From: Actinomycetota bacterium
Lineage (GTDB): Bacteria; Actinomycetota; Actinomycetes; S36-B12; CAIYMF01
Length of the DNA: 64,000 bases
Direction: 5' to 3'
Assembly: GCA_020161245.1 (NCBI GenBank)
Contig: JAIUOK010000011.1
Coordinates: 23,627 to 87,626 of the forward strand
Within the stretch, counting starts at the first letter, position 1. Each line of letters starts with the position of its first letter. A model generated the notes under the pieces. It worked only from the letters and a program-made list of their open reading frames with translations, ran no database searches and was not told the DNA's origin. The translations under genes were made by a program, and so were the position numbers. Below are positions 14,495-24,393 of the stretch, in pieces.

Positions 14495-16213
14495 GTGACG
14501 GGCCACGACCACGACACCTACTTCGACCAGCGCGATGGGGCATGGTGCACGCGGCTGCGCGGCCGCGCCGTGCTGGGCGATCCCCGGCTCAACAAGGGGA
14601 CCGCGTTCACCGACGACGAGCGGCGCGCCCTCGGTCTCGTGGGCCTTCTGCCGCCGCGGGTCCTGACGCTGGAGGAGCAGGCGACCCGTGCCTACCTCCG
14701 CTACCTCGAGCAGCCCAACGATCTGGCGAAGAACGTGTTCCTCACCGCGCTGCACGACCGCAACGAGGTGCTGTTCTTCCGCGTGCTCGGGCGGCACCTC
14801 CCCGAGATGCTCCCCATCGTCTACACGCCGACCGTCGGCGAGGCGATCCAGCGCTACAGCCACGAGTACCGGCGCCCCCGCGGCGTCTACCTCTCCGTCG
14901 ACGATCCCGACGGCGTCGAGGCCGCTCTCCGGGCGGCAGACCGCGGGCCGGACGAGGTCGACCTCATCATCGCGACCGACGCCGAGGGCATCCTCGGCAT
15001 CGGGGACTGGGGCGTCGGCGGCATCGAGATCGCCGTCGGCAAGCTCAACGTCTACACCGCTGCTGCGGGCATCGACCCGGCGCGGACGCTCGCCGTGATG
15101 CTCGACGTCGGCACCAACCGCCAGGAGCTCCTCGACGACAGCCTGTACCTCGGCCTGCGCCACGAGCGCGTCGATCGCGAGACGTACGACGCCTTCATCG
15201 ACCGGTACGTCTCGGCCGCCACCCAGCTCTTCCCTCGCGCGATCCTGCACTGGGAGGACTTCGGCACCAGCAATGCACGGCGCATCCTCGACCGCTATCG
15301 CGCCAGCACCCTGACGTTCAACGACGACATGCAGGGGACCGGTTCCGTCGCCCTGGCGGCGATCCTGTCGGCCTCGGCAGCGACCGGGACGGCGCTCAGC
15401 GAGCACCGTGTGGTCGTCCATGGCTCAGGCACGGCAGGCATCGGTATCGCCGATCAGCTGCGCGACGCCATGTGCGGGGACGGGACCGCTCGCGAGGCCG
15501 CGACGCGCAGGTTCTGGTGCGTCGGCAGGCACGGGCTGCTCACCGACGCACGGCCGGACCTGCGCGACTTCCAGGTGCCGTACGCGCGGCCGGTCTCCGA
15601 GGCCGACGGGTGGGGTGTCACCGACGAGTTCGGCGGTGCGAGCCTGCTGGAGGTGGTGAGGCAGGTACGGCCCACCATCCTCATCGGGACGTCGGGCCGC
15701 CCTCAGGCGTTCACCGAGGAGATCGTCCGCGAGATGGCGGCGCACGTCGACCGGCCGATCATCATGCCGATGTCCAACCCCACAGCTCTGGCCGAGGCGT
15801 TCCCGGACGATCTGCTCGACTGGACCGACGGCAGGGCCCTGGTGGCGACCGGCAGCCCGTTCGCCCCCGTCGTGCGCGAGGGGACCGTGCACGAGGTGGC
15901 GCAGGTCAACAACGCGCTCGTCTTCCCCGGCCTCGGCCTCGGGACGATCGTGTCGGGGGCGACCAGGATCACCGACGGCATGCTGCTCGCGGCGGCGGAG
16001 GCTGTCGCCTCGCTCGCCGACCCGTCGGCCGCCGGAGGGGCCCTGCTTCCTCGCGTCGCCGACCTGCGCGAGACGTCCGCGGTCGTGGCGACCGCCGTCG
16101 CGGTGCAGGCGGTGCAGGAGGGTGTGGCCCCCCAGCCCGTCGACGACGACGTGGAGAAGCAGGTCAGGGCAGCCATGTGGCGCTGCGACTACCACCCCGT
16201 CCGCGCCGTCTGA
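14495..16213 (+). CDS. NAD-dependent malic enzyme
   Basis: A 572-residue protein close to the usual length of the large bacterial malic enzyme (about 565). It decarboxylates malate to pyruvate with reduction of NAD(P). Family segments: FFRVLGRHLPEMLPIVYTP, TDAEGILGIGDWG, a catalytic GKLNVYTAAAG lysine region, LTFNDDMQGTG for metal binding and the dinucleotide motif VVHGSGTAGIGIAD. Start GTG at 14495 with GAGGA spaced about six bases; upstream in-frame starts lack a ribosome site. It is divergent from the tusA operon and shares its intergenic region with the CsoR-like boxes, so it might supply NAD(P)H to the GltD-bearing HdrA; that link is inference. Confidence 0.92.
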   Translation: MTGHDHDTYFDQRDGAWCTRLRGRAVLGDPRLNKGTAFTDDERRALGLVGLLPPRVLTLEEQATRAYLRYLEQPNDLAKNVFLTALHDRNEVLFFRVLGRHLPEMLPIVYTPTVGEAIQRYSHEYRRPRGVYLSVDDPDGVEAALRAADRGPDEVDLIIATDAEGILGIGDWGVGGIEIAVGKLNVYTAAAGIDPARTLAVMLDVGTNRQELLDDSLYLGLRHERVDRETYDAFIDRYVSAATQLFPRAILHWEDFGTSNARRILDRYRASTLTFNDDMQGTGSVALAAILSASAATGTALSEHRVVVHGSGTAGIGIADQLRDAMCGDGTAREAATRRFWCVGRHGLLTDARPDLRDFQVPYARPVSEADGWGVTDEFGGASLLEVVRQVRPTILIGTSGRPQAFTEEIVREMAAHVDRPIIMPMSNPTALAEAFPDDLLDWTDGRALVATGSPFAPVVREGTVHEVAQVNNALVFPGLGLGTIVSGATRITDGMLLAAAEAVASLADPSAAGGALLPRVADLRETSAVVATAVAVQAVQEGVAPQPVDDDVEKQVRAAMWRCDYHPVRAV

Positions 16214-16218
16214 CGCCG

Positions 16219-16242
16219 CGAGCGCGCGGCCTGGCGCGCTCG
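16219..16242. terminator. Convergent terminator hairpin
   Basis: CGAGCGCG (16219-16226) pairs with CGCGCTCG (16235-16242) over an eight-base loop, between the convergent malic enzyme and glutathione peroxidase genes. Confidence 0.55.
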
Positions 16243-16262
16243 GGCCCGCTAGGGCCGGTGCG

Positions 16263-16781
16263 TCACGCCAGGGGCGCTTGACCGGGCTGCTCGCCGAGGA
16301 TCTCCACGATGTCGCCGGTGATCTTCTCGGGCTCCACGGTGGGGGCGTAGCGCGTGACCGTGCGGCCGTCGGGCGCGACGAGGAACTTGGTGAAGTTCCA
16401 CTTGATCCGCGAGCCCAGCAGTCCGCCGGTGCGGCCCTTGAGGTAGCCGAACACGGGGTGCTCGTCGTCGCCGTTGACGTCGACCTTGGTCGAGAGCGGG
16501 AACGTCACGCCGTGGTTGATGCGGCAGAACTCCTCGATCTCGCCGTCGTCGCCGGGCTCCTGCCCGCCGAACTGGTCGCAGGGGAAGCCGATGACGACCA
16601 GGCCCTGGTCGACGAACTGCTCGTGCAGCTTCTGCAGGCCGTCGTACTGCGGCGTGAAGCCGCACTTGCTCGCCGTGTTGACGATGAGCAGCGGCTTGCC
16701 CTCGAACTGCGCGAGGTCGACCGGCTGCCCGTGGTTGTCGGTGAAGGAGAGCTCGTAGACGCTCGACGCCTCGGTACCCAT
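16263..16781 (-). CDS. Glutathione peroxidase-family (thiol) peroxidase
   Basis: A 172-residue peroxidase. The peroxidatic cysteine is Cys40 in NTASKCGFTPQY, with Gln74 in FPCDQFGGQEP and Trp in IKWNFTKFLV completing the catalytic site. Like most bacterial members it uses cysteine and is likely to be reduced by thioredoxin rather than glutathione, which actinobacteria lack. It stands next to ohr and ohrR, making a peroxide-defence cluster. The start ATG at 16781 leaves ten bases to the ohr stop, so cotranscription with ohr is likely. Confidence 0.93.
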   Translation of the reverse strand: MGTEASSVYELSFTDNHGQPVDLAQFEGKPLLIVNTASKCGFTPQYDGLQKLHEQFVDQGLVVIGFPCDQFGGQEPGDDGEIEEFCRINHGVTFPLSTKVDVNGDDEHPVFGYLKGRTGGLLGSRIKWNFTKFLVAPDGRTVTRYAPTVEPEKITGDIVEILGEQPGQAPLA

Positions 16782-16791
16782 GCCGCCCGCC

Positions 16792-17204
16792 TCAGGCCAC
16801 GCGCAGGGCGACGTCGACGTTGCCCCGCGTGGCGTTGGAGTAGGGGCAGACCTCGTGCGCCTTCTCGACGAGCGCGAGGGCCGAGTCGTGGTCGAGCGCA
16901 GGGGCCGAGACGACGAGCTCGACGCCGAGCCCGTAGCCGCCGGCGTCCAGCGCGCCGAGCGACACGTGCGCCGTCACCGTCGAGCCGGTGAGGTCCGAGC
17001 CGCGGCCCACGAGCTTGAGCGCCGAGTGGAAGCACGCGGCGTAGCCCGCGGCGAACAGCTGCTCGGGGTTGGTGGCGCCGCCTGCTCCGCCCATCTCCAC
17101 GGGGACGCGGACGTCGACGGCGAGCAGGCCGTCACTGGACTCGGAACGGCCGTTGCGGCCGTCCCCGGAAGCGGTGGCGATGGCTGTGCAGAGAGAGGCT
17201 TCAT
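16792..17204 (-). pseudogene. ohr: Organic hydroperoxide resistance protein (Ohr), frame broken near the start
   Basis: From the phase after 17190 the protein reads as a complete Ohr/OsmC: TAIATASGDGRNGR, MGGAGGATNPEQLFAAGYAA with its reactive Cys (ACFHSAL), and the second Cys in VCPYSNATRGN. No start codon exists in that frame. The natural ATG (17204-17202) is in another frame, offset by two bases. Removing one CT from the CTCTCTC tract (17191-17197) restores MKPLCTAIATASGDG and a 136-residue protein of normal Ohr length. So the gene is disrupted by slippage, phase-variable, or misread. It is divergent from ohrR, as in many genomes. Confidence 0.8.
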
Positions 17205-17216
17205 GTACACGATCAT

Positions 17217-17228
17217 ATTGTGCGCAAT
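17217..17228. promoter_or_regulatory. Candidate OhrR operator
   Basis: The inverted repeat ATTG-TGCG-CAAT lies between the divergent ohr and ohrR starts, where OhrR repressors normally bind. Assignment is by position and symmetry only. Confidence 0.4.
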
Positions 17229-17252
17229 CGAATCCGCAACTAGGGTGGGAAC

Positions 17253-17702
17253 GTGACGAGGCCCACGCCCCCTCAGCTGCAGCTCGACAACCAGCTCTGC
17301 TTCGCGCTCTACCGCGCGAGCCGGGCGGTGATCCGCTCCTACGGCCCGGCGCTCGACGAGCTGGGCCTGACGTATCTGCAGTACCTCACGATGATGGTGC
17401 TCTGGGAGGAGCAGCCGCTGTCGGTCGGCGAGATCGGCGAGCGCCTGCACCTCGACTCCGGCACGCTCACACCCCTGCTCAAGCGGCTCGAGGATGCGGG
17501 CCTGGTGACCCGTGAGCGCGACCCGCAGGACGAGCGCCGCGTCGCGGTGGGCCTGACGCGGTCGGGGCGTGCCCTGCGCGCCAAGGCCGAGGATGTGCCG
17601 CTCAAGGTCGGCCGGTGCTTCGGCCTCGACGAGCACGCGGCGCGCGACCTGCACGCGGTGCTGCACACCCTGGCCGACACGGTCGAGCAGGCCACGGCCT
17701 GA
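17253..17702 (+). CDS. ohrR: OhrR, MarR-family peroxide-sensing repressor
   Basis: A 149-residue MarR protein. [16 protein letters not shown] puts the peroxide-reactive cysteine at residue 16, the conserved OhrR position. [14 protein letters not shown] and the winged helix [20 protein letters not shown] with [13 protein letters not shown] are typical. OhrR represses ohr until organic hydroperoxides oxidise the cysteine. Start GTG at 17253 after AGGGTGGGA. The gene is divergent from the broken ohr. Confidence 0.93.
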   Translation: MTRPTPPQLQLDNQLCFALYRASRAVIRSYGPALDELGLTYLQYLTMMVLWEEQPLSVGEIGERLHLDSGTLTPLLKRLEDAGLVTRERDPQDERRVAVGLTRSGRALRAKAEDVPLKVGRCFGLDEHAARDLHAVLHTLADTVEQATA

Positions 17703-17705
17703 CGC

Positions 17706-18953
17706 CTACTCGAGGATCTCCTCGCGCTCGACCGGCACCTCTCCCGTCGCCTTGAGCGCCGACCGCAGGAAGAACGGGCCCGTCGCCTCGTTGAGCACCA
17801 CCGTCGCGATGATGATCGTCGAGAGCTCCGGCCCGTAGGTGGGGAAGTCCGTGGCGATCGTCGTCGCCAGCGCGAGCGCGATGCCGGCCTGCGGCATGTA
17901 GGCGCGCCAGGCCACTTTCCGCACGACCGGCGGCTCCTTGACGACGGCCATGGCTGCGGTCGAGCTGACGAACATGCCCACAAGACGCGTGATCCAGAGG
18001 ACGGCAGCAGCTCCGGCCGCGGCGACGATCGCATCGAGGTGCAGCCCGAGCCCGGTCAAGGTGAAGAAGATGACGTAGATGACCGGGGCCATCGCGTTGA
18101 GGATCCGCTCGAACCGCTCCGGCCGCTTCGTCCAGTTCGCGACGATCACGCCCGCGATCATCGCGATGAGCAGCGCATCGATCTCGATGCTGACTCCGAG
18201 CTCCTCGGCAGCCCAGTCGCTGAACGCGGGCGCCAGCACCGCGGCGATGGCGGCGACACCGATCGCGATCCCGCCCACCACGACGTCGGGCCAGCCCCGC
18301 TCCATCACGTAGCGCAGGATCACCCCGACGATCCCGCCTCCGAGCAGAGCCAGCACGAGGACCGCGAGCACGCTGACTACGAGGATGCGGTCGCTCGTGC
18401 CGCCCGACACGAGCCCCTCGGCGACGAGGAGCGTCACGGAGAACAGCGACACGACCACGACATCCATGACGACCGTGGCCCCGAGCACCAGCCGCGTGAA
18501 CGGACCCTCGGAGGCGCTCTCGCCGATGACGGCGATCGCCTCGGGCGGCGACAGCGCGAGCATGACCGTGCCGGCGAGCAGCGCCCCGGCCAGGCGGATG
18601 CCCGTGTCGAGCTCGGGGGTGAGGACGTAGACCACCGTGCCGACCATGAGCGGCACGACGATGGTCATCGACACGACCTGCGCGGCGATCGGCCGCAGCC
18701 GCGGCGCGACCACCTTCCAGATGAGATGGCTGCCGGCGACGAACCCGATGAACGCGAGCATCACGGTCTGGATGTGCGGGAACGCCAGGCGGGCGCCGTC
18801 CTCGGCATCGGCGTACACCGCGCCCGCGACCGCCCCGACGGCGAGATAGACGGGCAGCCTGGGGATCCTGGCGCGCGCGGCGAGCTCGCCGACACCCCAG
18901 GCGATCGCGCAGATGATCGTGAGCGCGACGTAGTGCTCGAGCTTCAAGCCCAT
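17706..18953 (-). CDS. Cation:proton antiporter (CPA2-type)
   Basis: A 415-residue membrane protein with about 11-12 hydrophobic helices. IPRLPVYLAVGAVAGAVY, LALSPPEAIAVIGES and TRLVLGATVVMDVVVV match the Kef/CPA2 monovalent cation:H+ antiporter fold, the last with the paired-acid-type region (here a single Asp). It lacks the C-terminal TrkA-N domain of KefB/C. ATG at 18953 with GGAGG seven bases upstream. The gene is convergent with ohrR, only three bases between the stops. The ion is not predictable. Confidence 0.85.
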   Translation of the reverse strand: MGLKLEHYVALTIICAIAWGVGELAARARIPRLPVYLAVGAVAGAVYADAEDGARLAFPHIQTVMLAFIGFVAGSHLIWKVVAPRLRPIAAQVVSMTIVVPLMVGTVVYVLTPELDTGIRLAGALLAGTVMLALSPPEAIAVIGESASEGPFTRLVLGATVVMDVVVVSLFSVTLLVAEGLVSGGTSDRILVVSVLAVLVLALLGGGIVGVILRYVMERGWPDVVVGGIAIGVAAIAAVLAPAFSDWAAEELGVSIEIDALLIAMIAGVIVANWTKRPERFERILNAMAPVIYVIFFTLTGLGLHLDAIVAAAGAAAVLWITRLVGMFVSSTAAMAVVKEPPVVRKVAWRAYMPQAGIALALATTIATDFPTYGPELSTIIIATVVLNEATGPFFLRSALKATGEVPVEREEILE

Positions 18954-19100
18954 CCCCGACCTCCGGGTCGGCAGCCTACGGCCCTGCCGGACGCCGTCGT
19001 CCGGGTATCCGTCGAGGACGGCGCGCCGGGCGCGCGGGGCGCATGGACGCTGCCGACGAGGGGTAGGAGGACCGCCGGAGGGGCGAGGACGGAGGCGGCG

Positions 19101-20159
19101 GTGCGCATCGCGATGGTGGCACCGCCCTGGTACGAGGTCCCGCCGCGCGCCTACGGCGGGATCGAGTCGCTCGTCGCCGGGCTCGTCGACGGCCTGGTCG
19201 ACGAGGGTCACGAGGTGCTCCTGGTGTCGGCGGGTGCGTCGCGCACCCGGGCGCAGCACGTCGTCGCGACCTCGCCGGGGGCTGCTGAGCTGATGCTCGG
19301 CGACGAGACCACGTCGTTGTCGCACGGTCTGGCGGCGGAGGACGCGGTGCGCGACTTCGCGCCCGACGTCGTCCACGACCACACGCTGCCCGGCCTGCTG
19401 CTCGCCGAGCACCGCGCCTGCCCCACGGTCGCGACGGTGCATGGCCGGGTGACAGGTCCCTACGGCGCGCTCGTGGCGGGCGCGCGCGGCGTGCATCGCG
19501 TGGCCATCTCGAGGTCGCAGCGGCGGTCGGCCCCGCAGGTGCCCTGGCGCGCCACGGTCCGCAACGGGATCGCCGTCGGCGGTCTGCCGTTCCGCGCGCG
19601 CAAGGACGACTACCTCCTGTTCCTCGGGCGCATGTGCCGCGACAAGGGCGTGGTGGAGGCCATCGACGTCGCCGAGCGCAGCGGCGCGCGCCTGCTCATC
19701 GCAGCTCGCATGCACGGCGACCAGGAAGAGGAGTTCTTCCGCGAGCAGGTGCGTCCCCGCCTGGGTCCCCGCATCGAGCATCTCGGCGAGGTGGGCGGCC
19801 CGGAGCGCCTCGAGCTGCTCGCACGGGCGCGCGCGCTGCTGTTCCCGCTGCAGTGGGAGGAGCCCTTCGGCCTGGTCGTTGCCGAGGCCCAGGCGTGCGG
19901 CACACCCGTCCTCTCGCTGCGCAGGGGTGCCATCCCGGAGATCGTGCGCGAGGGCACGACGGCGCTGCTGGCCGACCATCACTTGGAGCTCGTCGACCTC
20001 CTGCCCGCCGTCGACGCGCTCTCACCGGTCGACTGCCGTGCCTTCGCCGCAGCGGAGCTCGACATCGCGGGCTCCGTGGCCGGCTACGGGCTCGTCTACG
20101 AGGACGTCGTCCGCCGCGCGACGTCGCTCCCGGCATCGCCGATCGCGTCCGGCAGCTAG
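19101..20159 (+). CDS. Glycosyltransferase family 4
   Basis: A 352-residue GT-B enzyme. The N-terminal domain opens RIAMVAPPWYEVPPRAYGGI, with the donor-domain motif FPLQWEEPFGLVVAEAQACG and the retaining-GT4 EX7E element (E in EEPFGLVVAEA). Its closest style is the group that follows MIAPPWxxVPPxxYGG, often beside trehalose or glycogen-type genes. The start is GTG at 19101 with GGAGG five bases upstream. The adjacent convergent gene encodes a glycogen-debranching-type enzyme, consistent with a role in glucan or osmolyte glycosides; the acceptor is unknown. Confidence 0.87.
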   Translation: MRIAMVAPPWYEVPPRAYGGIESLVAGLVDGLVDEGHEVLLVSAGASRTRAQHVVATSPGAAELMLGDETTSLSHGLAAEDAVRDFAPDVVHDHTLPGLLLAEHRACPTVATVHGRVTGPYGALVAGARGVHRVAISRSQRRSAPQVPWRATVRNGIAVGGLPFRARKDDYLLFLGRMCRDKGVVEAIDVAERSGARLLIAARMHGDQEEEFFREQVRPRLGPRIEHLGEVGGPERLELLARARALLFPLQWEEPFGLVVAEAQACGTPVLSLRRGAIPEIVREGTTALLADHHLELVDLLPAVDALSPVDCRAFAAAELDIAGSVAGYGLVYEDVVRRATSLPASPIASGS

Positions 20160-20169
20160 CTGATCCGGC

Positions 20170-22257
20170 TCAGCGGAACCGAGGGCCGCGCACCACCTCG
20201 AAGTCCTCGGGGACGCCGTCGACGAGCGGGCCGTCGTGGCCCACCCGCACCACCAGCCGGCGCAGAGGACCGTCGGACAGCCCGTGCAGGGTGAGCGGCA
20301 GCCAGTCATCGGGCAGGTGCGGGTCGATCAGGAGCCGGCGGCCGGGGATGTCCGGCTCGATGCCGAGCACCGTGCGGAGCACGAGCAGGGGCGAGGCCGC
20401 CGCCCACGCCTGCGGCGAGCAGGCGGTCGGGAACCGCACCGGCTCCTCCCCGCCGATGGCGTCGCTGACCTCGAAGCCGGCCATCAGCTCGGGCAGCGAG
20501 CCGTCGAAGTGGTCGGCGGAGCGCACCAGGCCGGCGCAGAGCTCGCGGCCGAGCCGGCCGAGCCCGTAGCGCGAGAGGCCCCAGGCCACGAGCGCCGTGT
20601 CGTGCGGCCACACGCTGCCGGTGTGGTAGCCGAGCGGGTCGTACGCCGGGTTGTCGGCCGACAGCGTGCGCAGGCCCCAATGGGTGCGCATGGGGCGGCC
20701 CAGCAGGGTGGCGCCGAGCCGGTGGGCCCGCTGCGGCAGCGCGCACCCGGTCCAGAGCATGTGCCCGGCGTTCGACGAGGACGTCGGCAGCGCCGCGCCG
20801 TCTGGCCCGAGGGCGAGGGCGTACGAGCCCAGGCGAGCGAGCCAGAAGCGCTCGTCGATGCGGCGCTGCAGGTCCGACGCGCGTGCGTCGAGCTCCGCGC
20901 CGTCGCCCTCCCCGAGGGTGCGCGCCAGCTCGGCCCGCGCGCGCAGGGCGGCGTACCAGTAGGCCTGCACCTCCACGAGCCGCACCGGCGGCTCGACCAC
21001 GTCGCCGTCGGCGTCGACGATGGCGTTCCACGAGTCCTTCCACCCCTGGTTGAGCAGGCCGTGGTCGCTGCGGCGGACCGACTCCACGAGCCCGTCGCCG
21101 TCGATGTCGCCGTAGGTGTCGAGCCAGTCGAGGCACGCGTCGGCCGCCGGCACGAGAGGTGCCGCGAGCAGCGGGTCGAGGCCGCAGCGCACCAGCTCGC
21201 CGAGCAGCACGACGAACAGCGGCGTGGAGTCGGTGCTGCCGAAGTAGGTGCCGCGATCGCCCTCGAACAGCGAGGTGCCGGTGGTCATCCGCGTCTCGTG
21301 CAGGATGCGGCCGGGCTCCTCCTCGCTGAGCGGGTCGACCGTGCGTCCCTGACGCGCCGCCAGCGACCGCAGCACGTCGAGGCCGACGCGCTGGTCCCAC
21401 ACCGCGCACATCAGCGCGGTGAGCAGCGCGTCGCGCCCGAACAGGGTCATGAACCACGGAGCGCCCGCAGCGACGGTGCTGCCGCCCGTCTCCTCGTCGT
21501 GGACGCGTAGCGCGTCGAGGTCGTCCGCGCCCGTGCGGAGGGCTGCCCGGAGCGCCTCGTGCCGGGTCGACACGCGCGGACGCCGCAGAGGGCGCGCGTG
21601 AGCGCTCACCTCGTCTCCGAGCTGGTCGCCCTCGACGTGGGCGGTGACGACGATGGTGCGTTCGTAGGTCGAGCGGGGCCGCAGCACCACCTCGTCGAGG
21701 AAGCCGGAGGGTACGGCGTCGACGGGGTCGTTCCCGAGGTCGAGGACCGTCGTCGTCCCGGAGCCGCGGATCAGCAGGCGCCGTCCCACGAGCTCGGCCT
21801 CGTGATGCGTGAGGCCCGCCGCCCGGCCCTCCTTCACGGCGAAGATGTCGGCGAAGTCCGCCGCTGCGAGCAGCGAGAGCCGCACCGTGCGCTGCAGCCG
21901 CGAGCCGTTGCGCAGGACCAGCCGCACGGCCAGCTCGCCGGGCCCCACCTCCAGGTGCGTCGAGACCAGCAGCGGTGCTGTGCCCGGGGGCTCTGCCGGA
22001 TCCACCGCACGTCTGAGCACCTCGGCGCCGCTCTCGCCATCACCGCGCGTCCGCAGCACGTCGACCTGCCAGCCGTCCAGCCCGACGACCAGCCGCGAGA
22101 GCACCCGCCGGTCGGCCACGAACAGACCGTCGGGCTCGGCCACCAGCTCTCCCGCGGCGTCGCACAGGACGAACGTCGACCCTCGGAACACGGTCAGACC
22201 GGCCTGGTGCCGCACGGGCTCGGCCTGCTGCCAGGTGCTCCCCTCCACGTCCTGCAT
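20170..22257 (-). CDS. Glycogen debranching N-terminal domain / amylo-alpha-1,6-glucosidase-like enzyme
   Basis: About 695 residues. The N-terminal third is the glycogen-debranching N-terminal beta domain (FRGSTFVLCDAAGELV, LFVADRRVLSRL). The rest is an (alpha/alpha)6 glucosidase barrel: WFMTLFGRDALLTALMC with its catalytic-type acid, SVRRSDHGLLNQGWKDSWN and YHTGSVWPHDTALVAWG. Such proteins act on alpha-glucans or glucosylglycerate-type compounds. The start is uncertain: ATG 22257 is preferred on family length, but 22284 and 22356 are possible. It is divergent from the response regulator gene. Confidence 0.85.
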   Translation of the reverse strand: MQDVEGSTWQQAEPVRHQAGLTVFRGSTFVLCDAAGELVAEPDGLFVADRRVLSRLVVGLDGWQVDVLRTRGDGESGAEVLRRAVDPAEPPGTAPLLVSTHLEVGPGELAVRLVLRNGSRLQRTVRLSLLAAADFADIFAVKEGRAAGLTHHEAELVGRRLLIRGSGTTTVLDLGNDPVDAVPSGFLDEVVLRPRSTYERTIVVTAHVEGDQLGDEVSAHARPLRRPRVSTRHEALRAALRTGADDLDALRVHDEETGGSTVAAGAPWFMTLFGRDALLTALMCAVWDQRVGLDVLRSLAARQGRTVDPLSEEEPGRILHETRMTTGTSLFEGDRGTYFGSTDSTPLFVVLLGELVRCGLDPLLAAPLVPAADACLDWLDTYGDIDGDGLVESVRRSDHGLLNQGWKDSWNAIVDADGDVVEPPVRLVEVQAYWYAALRARAELARTLGEGDGAELDARASDLQRRIDERFWLARLGSYALALGPDGAALPTSSSNAGHMLWTGCALPQRAHRLGATLLGRPMRTHWGLRTLSADNPAYDPLGYHTGSVWPHDTALVAWGLSRYGLGRLGRELCAGLVRSADHFDGSLPELMAGFEVSDAIGGEEPVRFPTACSPQAWAAASPLLVLRTVLGIEPDIPGRRLLIDPHLPDDWLPLTLHGLSDGPLRRLVVRVGHDGPLVDGVPEDFEVVRGPRFR

Positions 22258-22382
22258 CCCGCCGCGATCCCCCGGCGCGGCCATGGCGAAACCCGCGGCG
22301 GACGGTCGCAGTTGCGTCGCAATCCGGGGGGCGGCCAGGCCGCTGGGGAGGCGCACCCGCCGCGGGCGGGTTGAATGGGGTC

Positions 22383-23060
<678 letters not shown>

Positions 23061-23061
23061 C

Positions 23062-24393
23062 GTGCTCGGCCTCAAGAGCCGGGTGATCCTGGCCTTCGGG
23101 GTGCTGTCGCTCGCGGTCGCCCTCCTCGTCTCGATCAGCGCGTTCATGTTCGCGCGCAACTACCTCGTGACACAGCGCGAGTCCGCCGGTGTCACGCGCG
23201 CCCTGCTCGATGCACGGGCGGTGTCCGCCGCCATCGAGTCGGGCGTCGAGCCCGGCGAGGCCCTCGCCACCGTGCCCGCGATCGGCGGTGCGCAGGCTCT
23301 CGCCCGCGTGGACGGCGTCTGGTACACCCGCGGCGTCGGCGTCAGCCCGCCGGACCTGCCGCCGGCGCTGATCTCGCTCGCCGAGGAGCAGGGCGCCGCG
23401 CGCCAGAGCTTCGAGGTCTCCGGCCAGCCCTTCTTCGCCGTCGCGGTGGCCGACGGCGGCGACCTCTACCTCGAGCTGCTGCCCATGGGCGACCTCGATC
23501 GGGCGCTGCGCACGGCCGGCTGGTTCATCGCCGGCATCTCGCTCGTGTCGCTCGCGCTCGGCGCGGTGCTCGGCTCGTGGGCGGCGAGCCGCTTGCTGCG
23601 GCCGGTGCAGTCGCTCAGCGACGGCGCAGTGCGGCTCGCGGAGGGTGATCTCGCGGTGCGGCTCGAGCCCACCGAGGACCCCGACCTCGCACCGATCACC
23701 TCGGCGTTCAACGAGATGGCCGACGCCGTCGAGCGGCGGATCGCGCGCGAGCGCCGGTTCGTCGCCAACGTCAGCCACGAGCTGCGCTCCCCCGTCACCG
23801 CGATCGCCGGCACGGCCGAGCTGCTCGACAACCACCGGGAGGCGCTCCCGCCGCGCGACGCCGAGCTCGTCGCCAGCCTCGTGACCCGGTCGCGCCGCCT
23901 CTCGCGCACGCTGGTCGACCTCATGGAGATCGGCAGCGAGGACTCCCACCAGCCGCTGCAGGTGGAGGCCGTCGAGATCTCCTCGATCGTCTTGGGGCTC
24001 ATGGCCGACCGCGGGCTCGGCGAGGAGCTGCTGCACGGCGACCGGCCGGTGGTGCGCACGGATGCCCGGCGAGTCGAGCGCGTCCTGGCCAACCTCCTCG
24101 ACAACGCCTCGACCCACGGCCGGGGCGTCGTCGGCGTCGTCATCGAGCGCGAGGCCGAGCACGTTCTCGTGCACGTCGACGACGCCGGTCCCGGCCTGCC
24201 CGAGGAGGGCGCCGACCAGCTCTTCGAGCCGTTCTCGCGCGGCAGCAGCAGGGCCTCCGACGACGGTGCCGGCCTCGGTCTCGCTATCGCACGGGAGGCC
24301 GCGACGGCGCTCGGCGGGCAGGTGCTCGCCGACCGGTCGTCGCGCGGCGGCGCACGCATGACGCTGCGCATCCCGGCAGAGGTGGCGCCGTGA
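23062..24393 (+). CDS. Sensor histidine kinase
   Basis: A 443-residue membrane kinase. Two membrane segments (about residues 8-30 and 152-175) bracket an extracytoplasmic domain, followed by a HAMP segment (RLLRPVQSLSDGAVRLAEGD), the phosphoacceptor His239 in NVSHELRSP and an ATPase domain with N box (LANLLDNAS), G1 (DDAGPGLP) and G2 (DGAGLGLAI). GTG start one base after the regulator stop. Its stop overlaps the GTG of the lipoprotein gene (GTGA), so the three are one operon. Confidence 0.93.
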   Translation: MLGLKSRVILAFGVLSLAVALLVSISAFMFARNYLVTQRESAGVTRALLDARAVSAAIESGVEPGEALATVPAIGGAQALARVDGVWYTRGVGVSPPDLPPALISLAEEQGAARQSFEVSGQPFFAVAVADGGDLYLELLPMGDLDRALRTAGWFIAGISLVSLALGAVLGSWAASRLLRPVQSLSDGAVRLAEGDLAVRLEPTEDPDLAPITSAFNEMADAVERRIARERRFVANVSHELRSPVTAIAGTAELLDNHREALPPRDAELVASLVTRSRRLSRTLVDLMEIGSEDSHQPLQVEAVEISSIVLGLMADRGLGEELLHGDRPVVRTDARRVERVLANLLDNASTHGRGVVGVVIEREAEHVLVHVDDAGPGLPEEGADQLFEPFSRGSSRASDDGAGLGLAIAREAATALGGQVLADRSSRGGARMTLRIPAEVAP

